A DNA stretch of 45,046 bases, from positions 1 to 45,046 of the forward strand of contig JBCDAU010000044.1 in the NCBI GenBank assembly GCA_039185015.1, given 5' to 3'. Positions 1 to 7,708 of this stretch are shown here, piece after piece. Under the pieces are notes generated by a model that worked only from the letters and a program-made list of their open reading frames with translations, did no database searches and was not told where the DNA came from. The position numbers were made by a program, and so were the translations under genes. This DNA is from JBCBSZ01 sp039185015 (GTDB lineage: Bacteria; Actinomycetota; Acidimicrobiia; Acidimicrobiales; Poriferisodalaceae). Each line of letters starts with the position of its first letter. Position 1 is the first letter of the stretch.

Positions 1-306
1 GACGGCGGTGATGAGGCCGGTCAGGTCGTCGGGACCGACGGGCGTCGCGACCCGGACCTCCTCCTGCTCCTGGACGGTGAGCTCGGCAGCGAGCACGTCC
101 TCCACGATGGCCCACACGTGTGAGGGCACACTGGCGACCGCAGGGGCGACCTCGATGACCCTGCCGTCCAGCTCGGCGACGACCTCGGCGACGACCCGCC
201 GGACGTGGGGGATGGGCGAGTGCACGAGCACCTCGCTCCCGGGGGACGAACAGTCCGCCGGCTTCGTGCAGGGGCAGCCTCGCTGCTGTTCGGGGCACCC
301 GGCCAT
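1..306 (-). CDS. Partial hypothetical protein (N-terminal 102 codons)
   Basis: An open minus-strand frame starts with ATG at 306 and runs without a stop off the left edge, so only the N-terminus is visible. Residues 1-20 hold four cysteines (C4, C11, C13, C19). After them comes an acidic, Val/Ala/Glu-rich stretch with no domain I recognise. A second possible start is an in-frame GTG shortly downstream, preceded by GGGAG, which would remove the Cys-rich tip. The reading frame is supported by high-GC codon usage and same-strand neighbours (48-base gap to the gene above). Function unknown. Confidence 0.45.
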   Translation of the reverse strand, partial: MAGCPEQQRGCPCTKPADCSSPGSEVLVHSPIPHVRRVVAEVVAELDGRVIEVAPAVASVPSHVWAIVEDVLAAELTVQEQEEVRVATPVGPDDLTGLITAV

Positions 307-354
307 GGGCTCCGATCGGCAACCCGACCGCCGACCTGAGGGTGGAGGACGGCC

Positions 355-861
355 TCAGCCGGCGATCCACTCCTTCAGCCGATTGCGGATCGACGAGAAG
401 TACGCACCGCCCCAGACCTTCCGGCCCTCGTACGCCGAGATCGCCCGGCCGCCGTCGTGGACGACGGCCGGAACGGTGATCAGCGACCAGGCGTTGGCCG
501 GACCGGCGTCGATCACCGCTTCGGCATCGCCCGAGATCCCCTCGGCGACGGTGACCGGGAAGACCTCCACGGCGCTGCCCACCCCGCGGGGGATCCTCGT
601 CTTGCGGTCCTTCGCCTGAGCGATCGCGAACGATTCCAGCCGCTCGAGGTCGTCCGGAAGGACCTCACCCTCGACGGCGGCAAGCGCCACGACGACATCG
701 ACCAGACCGAAGCGGGAGAGCTCGAACTTGCGCCGGTGCAGCAGGAGGGTGTCGTCGAGGTCGTGTCGTTCGAAGCCCATGCCCTCCAACCGGGCGGCGA
801 TGGCGGCGATGCGATGGGGGATCCACTCGGCGGACATCGGCGAATCCTGCCCGGTCGACAC
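355..861 (-). CDS. Conserved hypothetical protein, paralog of the upstream gene
   Basis: A 168-aa soluble protein with no signal peptide or membrane segment. The N-terminal part has the pattern RIAAIAARLEGMGF...DDTLLLHRRKFELSRFGLVDVVV. This aligns with residues 8-50 of the gene immediately upstream (883-1353), so the two look like a tandem duplication. Both C-termini end in a basic helix with an aromatic-Ile tip (RLKEWIAG versus RLAHWIG). The start ATG at 861 lies 21 bases from the upstream stop; an internal Met at residue 9 is an alternative. I do not recognise the family and propose no function. Confidence 0.75.
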   Translation of the reverse strand: MSTGQDSPMSAEWIPHRIAAIAARLEGMGFERHDLDDTLLLHRRKFELSRFGLVDVVVALAAVEGEVLPDDLERLESFAIAQAKDRKTRIPRGVGSAVEVFPVTVAEGISGDAEAVIDAGPANAWSLITVPAVVHDGGRAISAYEGRKVWGGAYFSSIRNRLKEWIAG

Positions 862-882
862 CGGCTCTCGCTACCGCTCCGC

Positions 883-1353
883 TCATCCGATCCAGTGGGC
901 GAGCCGGCGAACGACGGCATTGAATGCGACCTGTCCAGGGTTGTCCAGGTAGCCGGCACGACGAGGGAGCACGACCTCCGAGCGGACGCCGTGAACGAGC
1001 GCAGGGACATGCAGCCTTGTGCCCGGCCGCGTCTTCGACACGGCAACGACAGCCTCAGGCGACTCGGCTTCGGTGAGGAAGATCACGGCGACCTCGCGCA
1101 TTCTGAAGCGTCGAGTCAGCCGAGCGGACCGGACAGCTCGGTGCGCTGTTCGCAGACCCTGGCTCACATGCCAGCGATCGAACGGACCATCCGAACGGAT
1201 CATCACGACGCTGGTGTCGACCATGCCGAAGCGAGACCACTGGAAACGCGTCTGGTGCCAGACGGTCAGGTCGTCCTGGTAGATCCTGACGAATCCGTCG
1301 CCGACGAGCCGCGCACGGATCGCTTCTGCCCGATGCCGGATCGGAATCGACAT
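883..1353 (-). CDS. Conserved hypothetical protein, first of a tandem paralogous pair
   Basis: A 156-aa protein on the minus strand beginning MSIPIRHRAEAIRARL at 1353. The frame stays open far upstream, but that extension is only the antisense of ileS, so the real start is this ATG just before the divergent ileS promoter. It shares the pattern RLxxxGFxR...DDxxxxHxxxFxxSRFGxVD with the next gene (355-861). It has no membrane segments and no catalytic motif I recognise. The two genes are probably co-transcribed, divergently from ileS. Function unknown. Confidence 0.7.
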   Translation of the reverse strand: MSIPIRHRAEAIRARLVGDGFVRIYQDDLTVWHQTRFQWSRFGMVDTSVVMIRSDGPFDRWHVSQGLRTAHRAVRSARLTRRFRMREVAVIFLTEAESPEAVVAVSKTRPGTRLHVPALVHGVRSEVVLPRRAGYLDNPGQVAFNAVVRRLAHWIG

Positions 1354-1412
1354 ACCCGAATGGTGCCAGGCACGGGATCGCAACCCCCTTCGGAGCGTCA
1401 GCGATGCCTCGG

Positions 1413-1418
1413 TAGCCT
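1413..1418 (+). promoter_or_regulatory. -10 hexamer of ileS, leaderless arrangement
   Basis: TAGCCT lies 7 bases before the GTG start of ileS and no Shine-Dalgarno sequence is evident. The -10 hexamer therefore puts the transcription start at or next to the first codon, as for leaderless actinobacterial mRNAs. No convincing -35 was found. Confidence 0.5.
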
Positions 1419-1425
1419 CGACAGG

Positions 1426-4400
1426 GTGAGCGAACAGCCGTATCCCGACGTCCCGACGCAACCCGATCTTCCCGAGATCGAGCGTCGGATCATCGCGTCC
1501 TGGGATGAGGCCGGGACCTTCGAGCGCTCGGTCGACGAGCGGCCCGACGACGCCGAGTATGTCTTCAACGACGGCCCGCCGTTCGCCAACGGGCTCCCCC
1601 ACTACGGACACCTGCTCACCGGGTACGTGAAGGACGTCGTCCCCCGTTACCAGGCCATGCGAGGCAAGAAGGTCGAGCGGCGCTTCGGTTGGGACTGCCA
1701 CGGCCTGCCACCCGAGATGCAGGCCGAGAACGAGCTCGGCGTCCACGGCCGAGCCGCGATCACCGAGTACGGCATCGACCGCTTCAACGAGTACTGCGCG
1801 AAGTCCGTGCTCCGCTTCACCGAGGAGTGGAAGAGCTACGTCACCCGCCAGGCCCGGTGGGTCGACTTCGAGAACGACTACAAGACCATGGACCTCGACT
1901 ACATGGAGTCGGTCATGTGGGCGTTCAAGACGCTCCACGACAAGGGCCTCGTGTACGAGGACTACCGGGTCCTCCCGTACTCCTGGGGCGCCGAGACGCC
2001 GCTGTCCAACTTCGAGATCCGCATGGACGATGCCACCCGTCCGCGGCAGGACCCGGCGCTGACCGTCCGCTTTCGACTCCACCCGGTGCCGGAGGACGAT
2101 GGGGTCCCGACGTCGCTGCTCGCGTGGACGACCACCCCGTGGACGCTGCCGTCCAACCTCGCCCTGGCCGTCGGTCCCGACCTCGAGTACGCCGTCCTCG
2201 AGCACGACGGGGAGCGCGTCATCCTCGGCGACGCCACCGTCGCCGCGTACGCCGCGGAGCTCGGCGACTGGGAGCGGGTCGGCACCGTCACCGGCGCCGA
2301 TCTGGTCGAGCGCACCTACGAGCCGATGTTCGCCTACTTCGCCGACACGCCCGGCAGCTTCCGGGTGCTGGGCGGCGACTTCATCGACACCACAGAGGGC
2401 ACCGGTGTGGTGCACATCGCCCCCGGCTTCGGTGAGGACGACCAGCGCATCGGCGCGGCATCCGGCATCGGCCTCGTCGTCCCGGTCGACGACGCCGGGC
2501 GCTTCACCGCCGAGGTCAGCGACTACGCGGGCCTCAACGTGTTCGACGCCAACCCCGAGGTCATCAAGGACCTCAAGGCCAGGGGTGTCGTGCTCCGGCA
2601 CGAGACCTACGACCACAACTACCCGCACTGCTGGCGGACCGACACGCCGATCATCTACCGCGCGCTGTCCAGCTGGTACGTCGAGGTCACGCGGTTCCGA
2701 GACCGCATGGTCGAGCTCAACCAGCAGATCAACTGGATCCCCGGGCACGTGCGTGATGGTGCCTTCGGCCAATGGATCGCCAACGCCCGCGACTGGTCGA
2801 TCAGCCGAAACCGCTTCTGGGGCGCGCCGATCCCGGTGTGGAAGAGCGACGACCCCGAGTACCCGCGGGTCGACATCTACGGCTCGCTCGACGAGATCGA
2901 GCGGGACTTCGGCGTGCGCCCGACCGACCTGCACCGGCCGATGATCGACGAACTCGTGCGCCCCAACCCCGACGACCCCACCGGGACGTCGATGATGCGG
3001 CGCGTCCCCGAGGTCCTCGACTGCTGGTTCGAGTCGGGTTCCATGCCGTTCGCCCAGCTGCACTACCCGTTCGAGAACGTCGACCTGTTCGAGCAGCGCA
3101 GCCCGGCCGACTTCATCGTCGAGTACATCGGCCAGACGCGCGGCTGGTTCTACTCGCTGCACGTGCTGGCGACGGCGCTGTTCGATCGGCCCGCGTTCGA
3201 CAACGTGATCTGCCACGGCGTCGTGCTCGACGAGAACGGCCAGAAGCTCTCCAAGAAGCTGCGGAACTACCCGGACCCCGTGGACGTCTTCGAGCAGCAG
3301 GGATCCGACTCGCTGCGCTGGTACCTGATGGCGTCGGCGATCCTGCGCGGCGGCGATCTCCGCATCAGCCGTGACGGTGCCGAGTTCGTCGACGTCATCC
3401 GACGCGTCGTCAACCCGATCTGGAACGCCTACTCGTTCTTCACGCTCTACGCGAACGTCGACGGCCACCGGGCGAGCGAGCGGGCCGACAGCGAGCAACT
3501 GCTCGACCGCTACATCCTCGCCAAGACCCGGCAGCTGGTCGAGACGGTGCAGTCGCGCATGGACGACTACGACCTCGCGGGCTCGACCGCCGAGATCGAG
3601 GCCTTCCTCGACGCGCTGACCAACTGGTACATCCGCCGCAGCCGCGACCGCTTCTGGGCGCCGGCCGAGGGCGACGGTGCCGACGCAGACGACAAGCGCG
3701 ACGCACACGACACCCTCTACACGGTGCTGGTGACGCTCCTCCGGGTGTCGGCCCCGTTCCTCCCGATGATCAGCGAGGAGATCCACCGCAACCTCACCGG
3801 TGAGGAGAGCATCCACCTGCGCGACTGGCCCGACCCCGACGCGCTGCCGGCCGACGCCGACCTCGTCGCCGCCATGGACCAGCTCCGGGCAACGGCCTCC
3901 ACCGCGCTGCGGCTCCGCGAAGAGCGCGGCCTCCGGATCCGGTTGCCGCTGCGTCGTCTGACGGTCGCCGGCGCCGAGGCCGAGCGACTCGCGCCGTTCG
4001 TCGACCTGTTGGCCGACGAGCTCAACGTGAAGGACGTCGAGCTCACGTCCGACATCACGGCGCACGCCGAGTTCGTGCTGCGACCCAACGGCAAGGTGCT
4101 CGGTCCGCGCCTCGGCGGCGACGTGCAGAAGGTGTTCGGCGCCGCCAAGCAGGGCCTCTGGGAACAGCTCGACGACGGCACGGTGTCGTGCGGGGGTGCC
4201 GTGCTCGCCGAGGACGAGTTCGACCTCGCGCTCGACGCTCCCGAAGGTGTCGCGGCCGCGGCGCTGCCGAGCAACGACGCCGTCGTGGTGCTCGACACCG
4301 AGGTCACGCCCGAGCTCGCCGCCGAGGGACTCGCACGCGACGTGATCCGAGCGATCCAGCAGGCCCGCAAGGACGAGGCGCTGAACATCACCGACCGCAT

Positions 4401-4578
4401 CGCGGTCGTCGTCGACGCCCCCGACGACGTCGCCGAGGCGGTCACGACCCATGAGGCGCAGATCTCCGGGACGGTCCTTGCCACCTCCCTCGCGCTCGGC
4501 GACGTCGCCGGCGAGGGCGGCCACGAGACCAAGGTCGACGGCCGCCCGGTTCGGGTCCGCATCAGCGTCGCCGGCTGA
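1426..4578 (+). CDS. ileS: Isoleucine--tRNA ligase
   Basis: A 1050-aa cytoplasmic class I aminoacyl-tRNA synthetase that charges tRNA-Ile. The HIGH motif appears as PHYGH (residues 58-62) and KMSKS as KLSKK (607-611), followed by RNYPDP. The editing domain shows TTTPWTLPSN and GTGVVHIAPGFGEDD. The tRNA anticodon-binding region is followed by a C-terminal extension of about 200 residues, DUF5915-like. Length and motifs match the long eukaryote-like (type 2) IleS group, whose members are commonly less sensitive to mupirocin; that is family knowledge, not shown here. The start is GTG at 1426 (VSEQPYPDVPTQPDLP), which matches the family N-terminus. The frame is open further upstream, but that is antisense to two other genes. 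The stop overlaps the next start (TGATG). Confidence 0.97.
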   Translation: MSEQPYPDVPTQPDLPEIERRIIASWDEAGTFERSVDERPDDAEYVFNDGPPFANGLPHYGHLLTGYVKDVVPRYQAMRGKKVERRFGWDCHGLPPEMQAENELGVHGRAAITEYGIDRFNEYCAKSVLRFTEEWKSYVTRQARWVDFENDYKTMDLDYMESVMWAFKTLHDKGLVYEDYRVLPYSWGAETPLSNFEIRMDDATRPRQDPALTVRFRLHPVPEDDGVPTSLLAWTTTPWTLPSNLALAVGPDLEYAVLEHDGERVILGDATVAAYAAELGDWERVGTVTGADLVERTYEPMFAYFADTPGSFRVLGGDFIDTTEGTGVVHIAPGFGEDDQRIGAASGIGLVVPVDDAGRFTAEVSDYAGLNVFDANPEVIKDLKARGVVLRHETYDHNYPHCWRTDTPIIYRALSSWYVEVTRFRDRMVELNQQINWIPGHVRDGAFGQWIANARDWSISRNRFWGAPIPVWKSDDPEYPRVDIYGSLDEIERDFGVRPTDLHRPMIDELVRPNPDDPTGTSMMRRVPEVLDCWFESGSMPFAQLHYPFENVDLFEQRSPADFIVEYIGQTRGWFYSLHVLATALFDRPAFDNVICHGVVLDENGQKLSKKLRNYPDPVDVFEQQGSDSLRWYLMASAILRGGDLRISRDGAEFVDVIRRVVNPIWNAYSFFTLYANVDGHRASERADSEQLLDRYILAKTRQLVETVQSRMDDYDLAGSTAEIEAFLDALTNWYIRRSRDRFWAPAEGDGADADDKRDAHDTLYTVLVTLLRVSAPFLPMISEEIHRNLTGEESIHLRDWPDPDALPADADLVAAMDQLRATASTALRLREERGLRIRLPLRRLTVAGAEAERLAPFVDLLADELNVKDVELTSDITAHAEFVLRPNGKVLGPRLGGDVQKVFGAAKQGLWEQLDDGTVSCGGAVLAEDEFDLALDAPEGVAAAALPSNDAVVVLDTEVTPELAAEGLARDVIRAIQQARKDEALNITDRIAVVVDAPDDVAEAVTTHEAQISGTVLATSLALGDVAGEGGHETKVDGRPVRVRISVAG

Positions 4579-4994
4579 TGTCCGGCGCTCGCGTCACCGC
4601 CGAGGAGATCAACGCGCTCGCCGCCGAGTCCTTCCCGGCGCAACGCAACCGCTGCATCGAGGTCGGCGACACCTGGGCGGTCGCCCGTCACGACGTCGAC
4701 CCCGAGGCGCTCCGTCCCGGCGAGATGGTCAGTGGGCCGACGATCTTCGGGATGGCGGACGTCGTGCTCTGGTTCGCGCTCTTCGGCGCGGTCGGCTACG
4801 AGCCGATGGCGGTCACCAGCGAGCTGTCGATCCGCTTCCTCCGCCCGGCTCGCGGCACCGTGCTGCTGGGTCGAGCCGACCTCGAGCACGTTGGCCGCCG
4901 GTCGGTCATCGGCACGGTGCGCTGCTGGATGGAGGGTGACGAGGCCCGCCCCGTCGCGGTGGCGCAAGGCACCTACGTCCGGCCGTCGTCTTGA
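4578..4994 (+). CDS. PaaI-type hotdog-fold thioesterase
   Basis: A 138-aa protein whose ATG overlaps the ileS stop by one base, so it is probably translationally coupled. The sequence fits the hotdog fold: a central helix region GPTIFGMADVVLWFALFGAVG, then the strand segment MAVTSELSIRFLRPARG, typical of PaaI/YdiI-like acyl-CoA thioesterases. The expected acidic residue in the helix is D61. Substrate cannot be read from sequence; the usual reaction is hydrolysis of a CoA thioester in the cytoplasm. The link with ileS is positional only. Confidence 0.82.
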   Translation: MSGARVTAEEINALAAESFPAQRNRCIEVGDTWAVARHDVDPEALRPGEMVSGPTIFGMADVVLWFALFGAVGYEPMAVTSELSIRFLRPARGTVLLGRADLEHVGRRSVIGTVRCWMEGDEARPVAVAQGTYVRPSS

Positions 4995-5009
4995 CCCGGG
5001 CGGGTCAAG
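4990..5009. terminator. Inverted repeat between convergent genes
   Basis: CTTGACCCG and CGGGTCAAG form a perfect 9-bp inverted repeat separated by GG. It overlaps the stop codon of the thioesterase gene and lies 18 bases from the end of the convergent WYL-type regulator. There is no T-tract, so it is a terminator-like hairpin rather than a textbook intrinsic terminator. Confidence 0.5.
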
Positions 5010-5027
5010 GAGCCCCAGCCGGCTCGA

Positions 5028-5540
5028 TCAACTGTGGAGGGCGGTCATGCGGCGGCCGACCTCGGCCATCGCCTCGCGCAGGCCGTCCGGGAGGATGACC
5101 TCGACCTCCGGACCGACGGCCCAGAGCTCGCGCACGGCCGCCTCGTAGGAGTCGAAGCGGAAGGATCCCTCCAGCCAGTCCGGGCGGTCGACGGGCGCCT
5201 CGGCACCGGGGCGGACCCGCCAACCCTCCGGCTTGCCCGCGAGCAGCGCTCGCTGGAGCGCGGACGGAGCGATCCGGACCCGCACCCGACGCAGCCGACC
5301 AGGGCCGGACTCGAGGCCCGGCGGGAGCGGCGGCACCTCCTGTTCGAACGTGTCGAGGAGCTGGAAGCCGCCCTCCCGCCCGCGCAGGGCGTAGACGGGC
5401 ACTCCCGAGACGCTGAGGGCTTCGATGTCGCGGAACACGGTGCGCTCCGAGACCTGCAACCGCTCGGCCAGCTGGGCGGCCGTCATCCGCTCACCGCGCT
5501 GCAGCAGGAGGAGCAGGCTCAGCAGCCGGCCGGCGCGCAT
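5028..5540 (-). CDS. Short YafY/WYL-type transcriptional regulator
   Basis: A 170-aa protein starting MRAGRLLSLLLLLQRG at 5540. Residues 1-60 form a DeoR/HTH_11-type winged helix (MTAAQLAERLQVSERTVFRDIEAL, then GGFQLL). The C-terminus (about 95-170) resembles the WCX segment of WYL regulators (RPDWLEGSFRFDSYEAAVRELW...GPEVEVILP). The central WYL core is not evident, and the protein is shorter than the usual 220-330 residues of such regulators. It is divergent from the SRPBCC gene at 5603, with a palindrome between them, so control of that gene and itself is likely. An upstream Met at 5639 is in frame but would overlap the divergent gene. Confidence 0.83.
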   Translation of the reverse strand: MRAGRLLSLLLLLQRGERMTAAQLAERLQVSERTVFRDIEALSVSGVPVYALRGREGGFQLLDTFEQEVPPLPPGLESGPGRLRRVRVRIAPSALQRALLAGKPEGWRVRPGAEAPVDRPDWLEGSFRFDSYEAAVRELWAVGPEVEVILPDGLREAMAEVGRRMTALHS

Positions 5541-5561
5541 CGGACCCGACTTCTCGAAAAT

Positions 5562-5580
5562 CCTGCCATATGGTGTCAGG
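5562..5580. promoter_or_regulatory. Palindromic candidate operator between divergent genes
   Basis: The 8-base palindrome CCATATGG (5566-5573) is flanked by CCTG on the left and CAGG on the right, giving an imperfect dyad. It sits in the 62-base gap between the WYL-type regulator and the SRPBCC gene, where an autoregulatory operator would be expected. It is one of the few AT-containing spots in the region. Confidence 0.45.
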
Positions 5581-5602
5581 TTAGGTCGGTGAGGCTGGCC
5601 CC

Positions 5603-6019
5603 ATGACGAGATTCGAGGCCAGCACCCACATCGACGCACCGCCGGAGGTGGTGTGGGACCGCCTAATGCAGACCGAGCGGTGGACCGAGTGGGACGCCGC
5701 GCTGGAGCGGGTCGACGGCTCGCTCGCCGAAGGTGGGAAGGTCACGATCCACGTCGTCGACCAGTCCCGCCCGTTCCCACTGAAGGTGAAGGACTGGCAG
5801 CCGCCTCGTCGCCTCGCGCTCCGGGGTGGGATGCCGCTCGGACTGTTCGCCGGCGTGCGCACCTACGATCTGCAGGTCCGGGAGGGTGGCACGTCCTTCC
5901 GCATGGTCGAGGAGTACTCCGGGTTGCTCGCACCGCTGATCACGCGCTCGATCCCCGACCTGCAGCCCTCGTTCGACGCGTTCGTCGGTGGTCTCCGTGC
6001 CGCCGCCGAGTCCGTCTGA
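5603..6019 (+). CDS. SRPBCC (polyketide cyclase/START-like) family protein
   Basis: A 138-aa single-domain protein. The N-terminus MTRFEASTHIDAPPEVVWDRLMQTERWTEWD is the classic SRPBCC beginning. The C-terminus (RMVEEYSGLLAPLITRSIPDLQPSFDAFVGGLR) matches the long helix covering the hydrophobic pocket. The family binds hydrophobic ligands; the ligand here is unknown. It is divergent from a WYL-type regulator and the pair probably forms a regulatory unit. GAGGCT lies 6 bases before the ATG, a possible leaderless -10. Confidence 0.88.
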   Translation: MTRFEASTHIDAPPEVVWDRLMQTERWTEWDAALERVDGSLAEGGKVTIHVVDQSRPFPLKVKDWQPPRRLALRGGMPLGLFAGVRTYDLQVREGGTSFRMVEEYSGLLAPLITRSIPDLQPSFDAFVGGLRAAAESV

Positions 6020-6048
6020 CCGGTGCGACACGACCTGAGGAGGACGCC

Positions 6049-6465
6049 ATGATCGACCACGTCGAAGGATCGGGCACCGCCGACGATCCGTGGATCCTGA
6101 CCACCCCACCAGGCAAGTCGGAGTTCGACGCCTGGCGCGACGAGGAGGCCGACCCGCCGGCGCTGCAGATCCGGGTCGGGTCCACGAAGCTCTCGTACCA
6201 ATTGCGCTGCATCGAGGACCTCCACGCCATGCTCGTCGAGCACGGCGACTGGGTGCCGCTCGGCAACGCCGACGAGGGCAAGTCCGCCAAGCCGGGGACG
6301 GTCGAGGCCTGGGCACGCGACGAGGACAACCCGGTCGGAGGGTGGTACGGGCTCCGGAAGGGGTACCGCGGACGCTTCGGCAACTACGTGCCCCCGGTGC
6401 TCGAGCTGCTCGGTCTCGCCGAGGTCGAGCACAACGCCCGCAACAACCGCATGCGCGCCCGCTAG
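6049..6465 (+). CDS. Conserved hypothetical protein
   Basis: A 138-aa soluble protein starting MIDHVEGSGTADDPWIL, behind a strong Shine-Dalgarno (GAGGAGG, 6041-region) that fixes the ATG at 6049. Notable patterns are RCIEDLHAMLVEHGDWVPLG, GTVEAWAR, GGWYGLRKGYRGRFGNYVPP and a polar C-terminus EHNARNNRMRAR. I recall similar full-length proteins in many actinobacteria, annotated only as hypothetical or DUF (possibly DUF6855; unverified). It follows the SRPBCC gene by 29 bases, so co-transcription is likely. No enzymatic motif is identifiable. Confidence 0.85.
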   Translation: MIDHVEGSGTADDPWILTTPPGKSEFDAWRDEEADPPALQIRVGSTKLSYQLRCIEDLHAMLVEHGDWVPLGNADEGKSAKPGTVEAWARDEDNPVGGWYGLRKGYRGRFGNYVPPVLELLGLAEVEHNARNNRMRAR

Positions 6466-7088
6466 CGGGCCGCGGGGGCCGGACGTCGCCGCAGCGACGG
6501 CACGATCGTCCCGGTGCTCGCCCGGTACGCCTCCCAGCCGCTGCCGAAGGTCTCGGCGAGCTGCTGCTCCTCGCGCCGGAGGCGCCAGGCGAGCACCCAG
6601 ACCTGCGAGCCGAGCAGCAGCGCGGCGAGCACGACGTTCGCCATCACCAGGCTGAGCCCGGTGAACAAGAGCAGGAACGAGCTGTACATCGGGTGACGCA
6701 CCGCGGCGTAGGGACCGGTGCGCACGAGGTCGTGGTCATCGCGCAGGTGGAGCGTCCCGCTGAAGTGCACACCCAGCGCCAGGTGCACCGCCACGAGGAG
6801 CACGAGACCAGCCTCGGCCAGGGCGACGCCCACCCAGGACGCCGCCGCAGGGAGATCGACCGTGCCGGGAAGTAAGCTGGGCGAGACGACCCACAGCAGA
6901 ACGCCGATGATCCCGCCGAGGCCGAAGACCACCCGGACGGCGACGGCGACGACGGTCCCGCCCTCGGCGGCGATGCCGTCGGTCTGGTCTCGAGAGATGC
7001 CGCCCGCCTGATGGTGCGCCACCAGGCGAACCAGGATCGTCGTCGACAACAGCAGCAGCACGGCGAGCTGTCGGAGATCGGTGTCCAT
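6462..7088 (-). CDS. Isoprenylcysteine carboxyl methyltransferase-like membrane protein
   Basis: A 208-aa integral membrane protein with about five hydrophobic segments. The C-terminal motif LVRTGPYAAVRHPMYSSFLLLFTG, followed by RREEQQLAETFGSGWEAYRAST, is the S-adenosylmethionine-binding signature of the ICMT/PEMT methyltransferase family. Substrate is unknown. Its ATG (7086-7088) overlaps the stop of the TetR gene by one base (TGATG), implying coupled translation. Its stop codon shares the palindrome GCTAGC with the stop of the convergent gene ending at 6465. Confidence 0.87.
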   Translation of the reverse strand: MDTDLRQLAVLLLLSTTILVRLVAHHQAGGISRDQTDGIAAEGGTVVAVAVRVVFGLGGIIGVLLWVVSPSLLPGTVDLPAAASWVGVALAEAGLVLLVAVHLALGVHFSGTLHLRDDHDLVRTGPYAAVRHPMYSSFLLLFTGLSLVMANVVLAALLLGSQVWVLAWRLRREEQQLAETFGSGWEAYRASTGTIVPSLRRRPAPAAR

Positions 7089-7678
7089 CAGCGCTCCAGG
7101 GTGAGGTGGATGAGGTGCTCGACGAGATCGCCGATCGGCGTCGGGCGGGGCGAGAGAACGTGGTGGGCGAAGATGCCGAGGAGCGCCGTCTGGAAGAACT
7201 GGCCGTCGAGGTCGGGCGCTTCGGATCCAACCGCCGCGAACGCAGACGCCATGGGGTGTGGCGCGCCGTCACTCCCGCCGACCAACTCACCTGCGAGTGA
7301 CCGGAAGCCCGGATCGGCGAGCGCTCTGAGCTGGAGCCGGTAGCTGTTGGGGTTCGCTGCGACGCGACCGGCCATCGCCCGAGCGAACGCGGCGAGGGCT
7401 GCGGTGGGCGGCGCACCTTCGGCAGCAGCTGCGGCTGCTGCCGCGAGCTCATGCACCTCGGCGAGCCAGCGCCGGAGCACGGCCTCGGCCAGCGCCTGCT
7501 TGGTCGGGAAGTAGTGGTAGAGCAGCCCCTTCGAGCAACCGGCGGCAGCAGCGATCGCTCCGACCGAGACGCCGTCGACACCGCGAGCGGCGAAGAGCTC
7601 GAGACCCGCGTCGAGCAGCCGCCCGCGCATCGCCTCGCGCTGCTCGGCGTTGGCGGCTGCGCTGCGACCCATGCCCAT
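7088..7678 (-). CDS. TetR/AcrR family transcriptional regulator
   Basis: A 196-aa regulator. The N-terminal HTH is clear: LLDAGLELFAARGVDGVSVGAIAAAAGCSKGLLYHYFPTKQALAEAVL. The C-terminal ligand domain ends in HHVLSPRPTPIGDLVEHLIHLTLER. The ATG at 7678 is chosen because AAAGAG lies just upstream; ATG 7672 is also possible, while the longer frame to 7714 would swallow the operator. It is co-transcribed and overlapping with the ICMT-like methyltransferase gene. It probably represses this operon and perhaps the divergent lipoprotein gene (7841). Confidence 0.92.
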   Translation of the reverse strand: MGMGRSAAANAEQREAMRGRLLDAGLELFAARGVDGVSVGAIAAAAGCSKGLLYHYFPTKQALAEAVLRRWLAEVHELAAAAAAAAEGAPPTAALAAFARAMAGRVAANPNSYRLQLRALADPGFRSLAGELVGGSDGAPHPMASAFAAVGSEAPDLDGQFFQTALLGIFAHHVLSPRPTPIGDLVEHLIHLTLER

Positions 7679-7688
7679 CACTCTTTCA

Positions 7689-7708
7689 TTGACCAACCAG
7701 TCAGTCAA
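7689..7708. promoter_or_regulatory. Candidate TetR operator
   Basis: An imperfect 20-bp palindrome, TTGACCAACCAGTCAGTCAA (14 of 20 positions symmetric), lies 10 bases upstream of the TetR start codon. Position and style (TTGAC...GTCAA) are typical of autoregulated TetR genes. A second dyad (TCAGGG 7717-7722, CCCTGA 7730-7735) follows on the side of the divergent gene. Confidence 0.55.

Noticed and set aside
8..619. Plus-strand open frame at the left edge
   Set aside because: Ser/Thr/Arg-rich composition typical of shadow frames, and it overlaps two better supported minus-strand genes.
457..1425. N-terminal extension of ileS by 323 codons
   Set aside because: The extension is antisense to two minus-strand genes and lacks synthetase motifs; family alignment puts the start at 1426.
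883..4524. 1213-codon open frame antisense to ileS
   Set aside because: It is a GC-rich shadow frame with no recognisable domains; only its last 156 codons (883-1353) behave as a gene.
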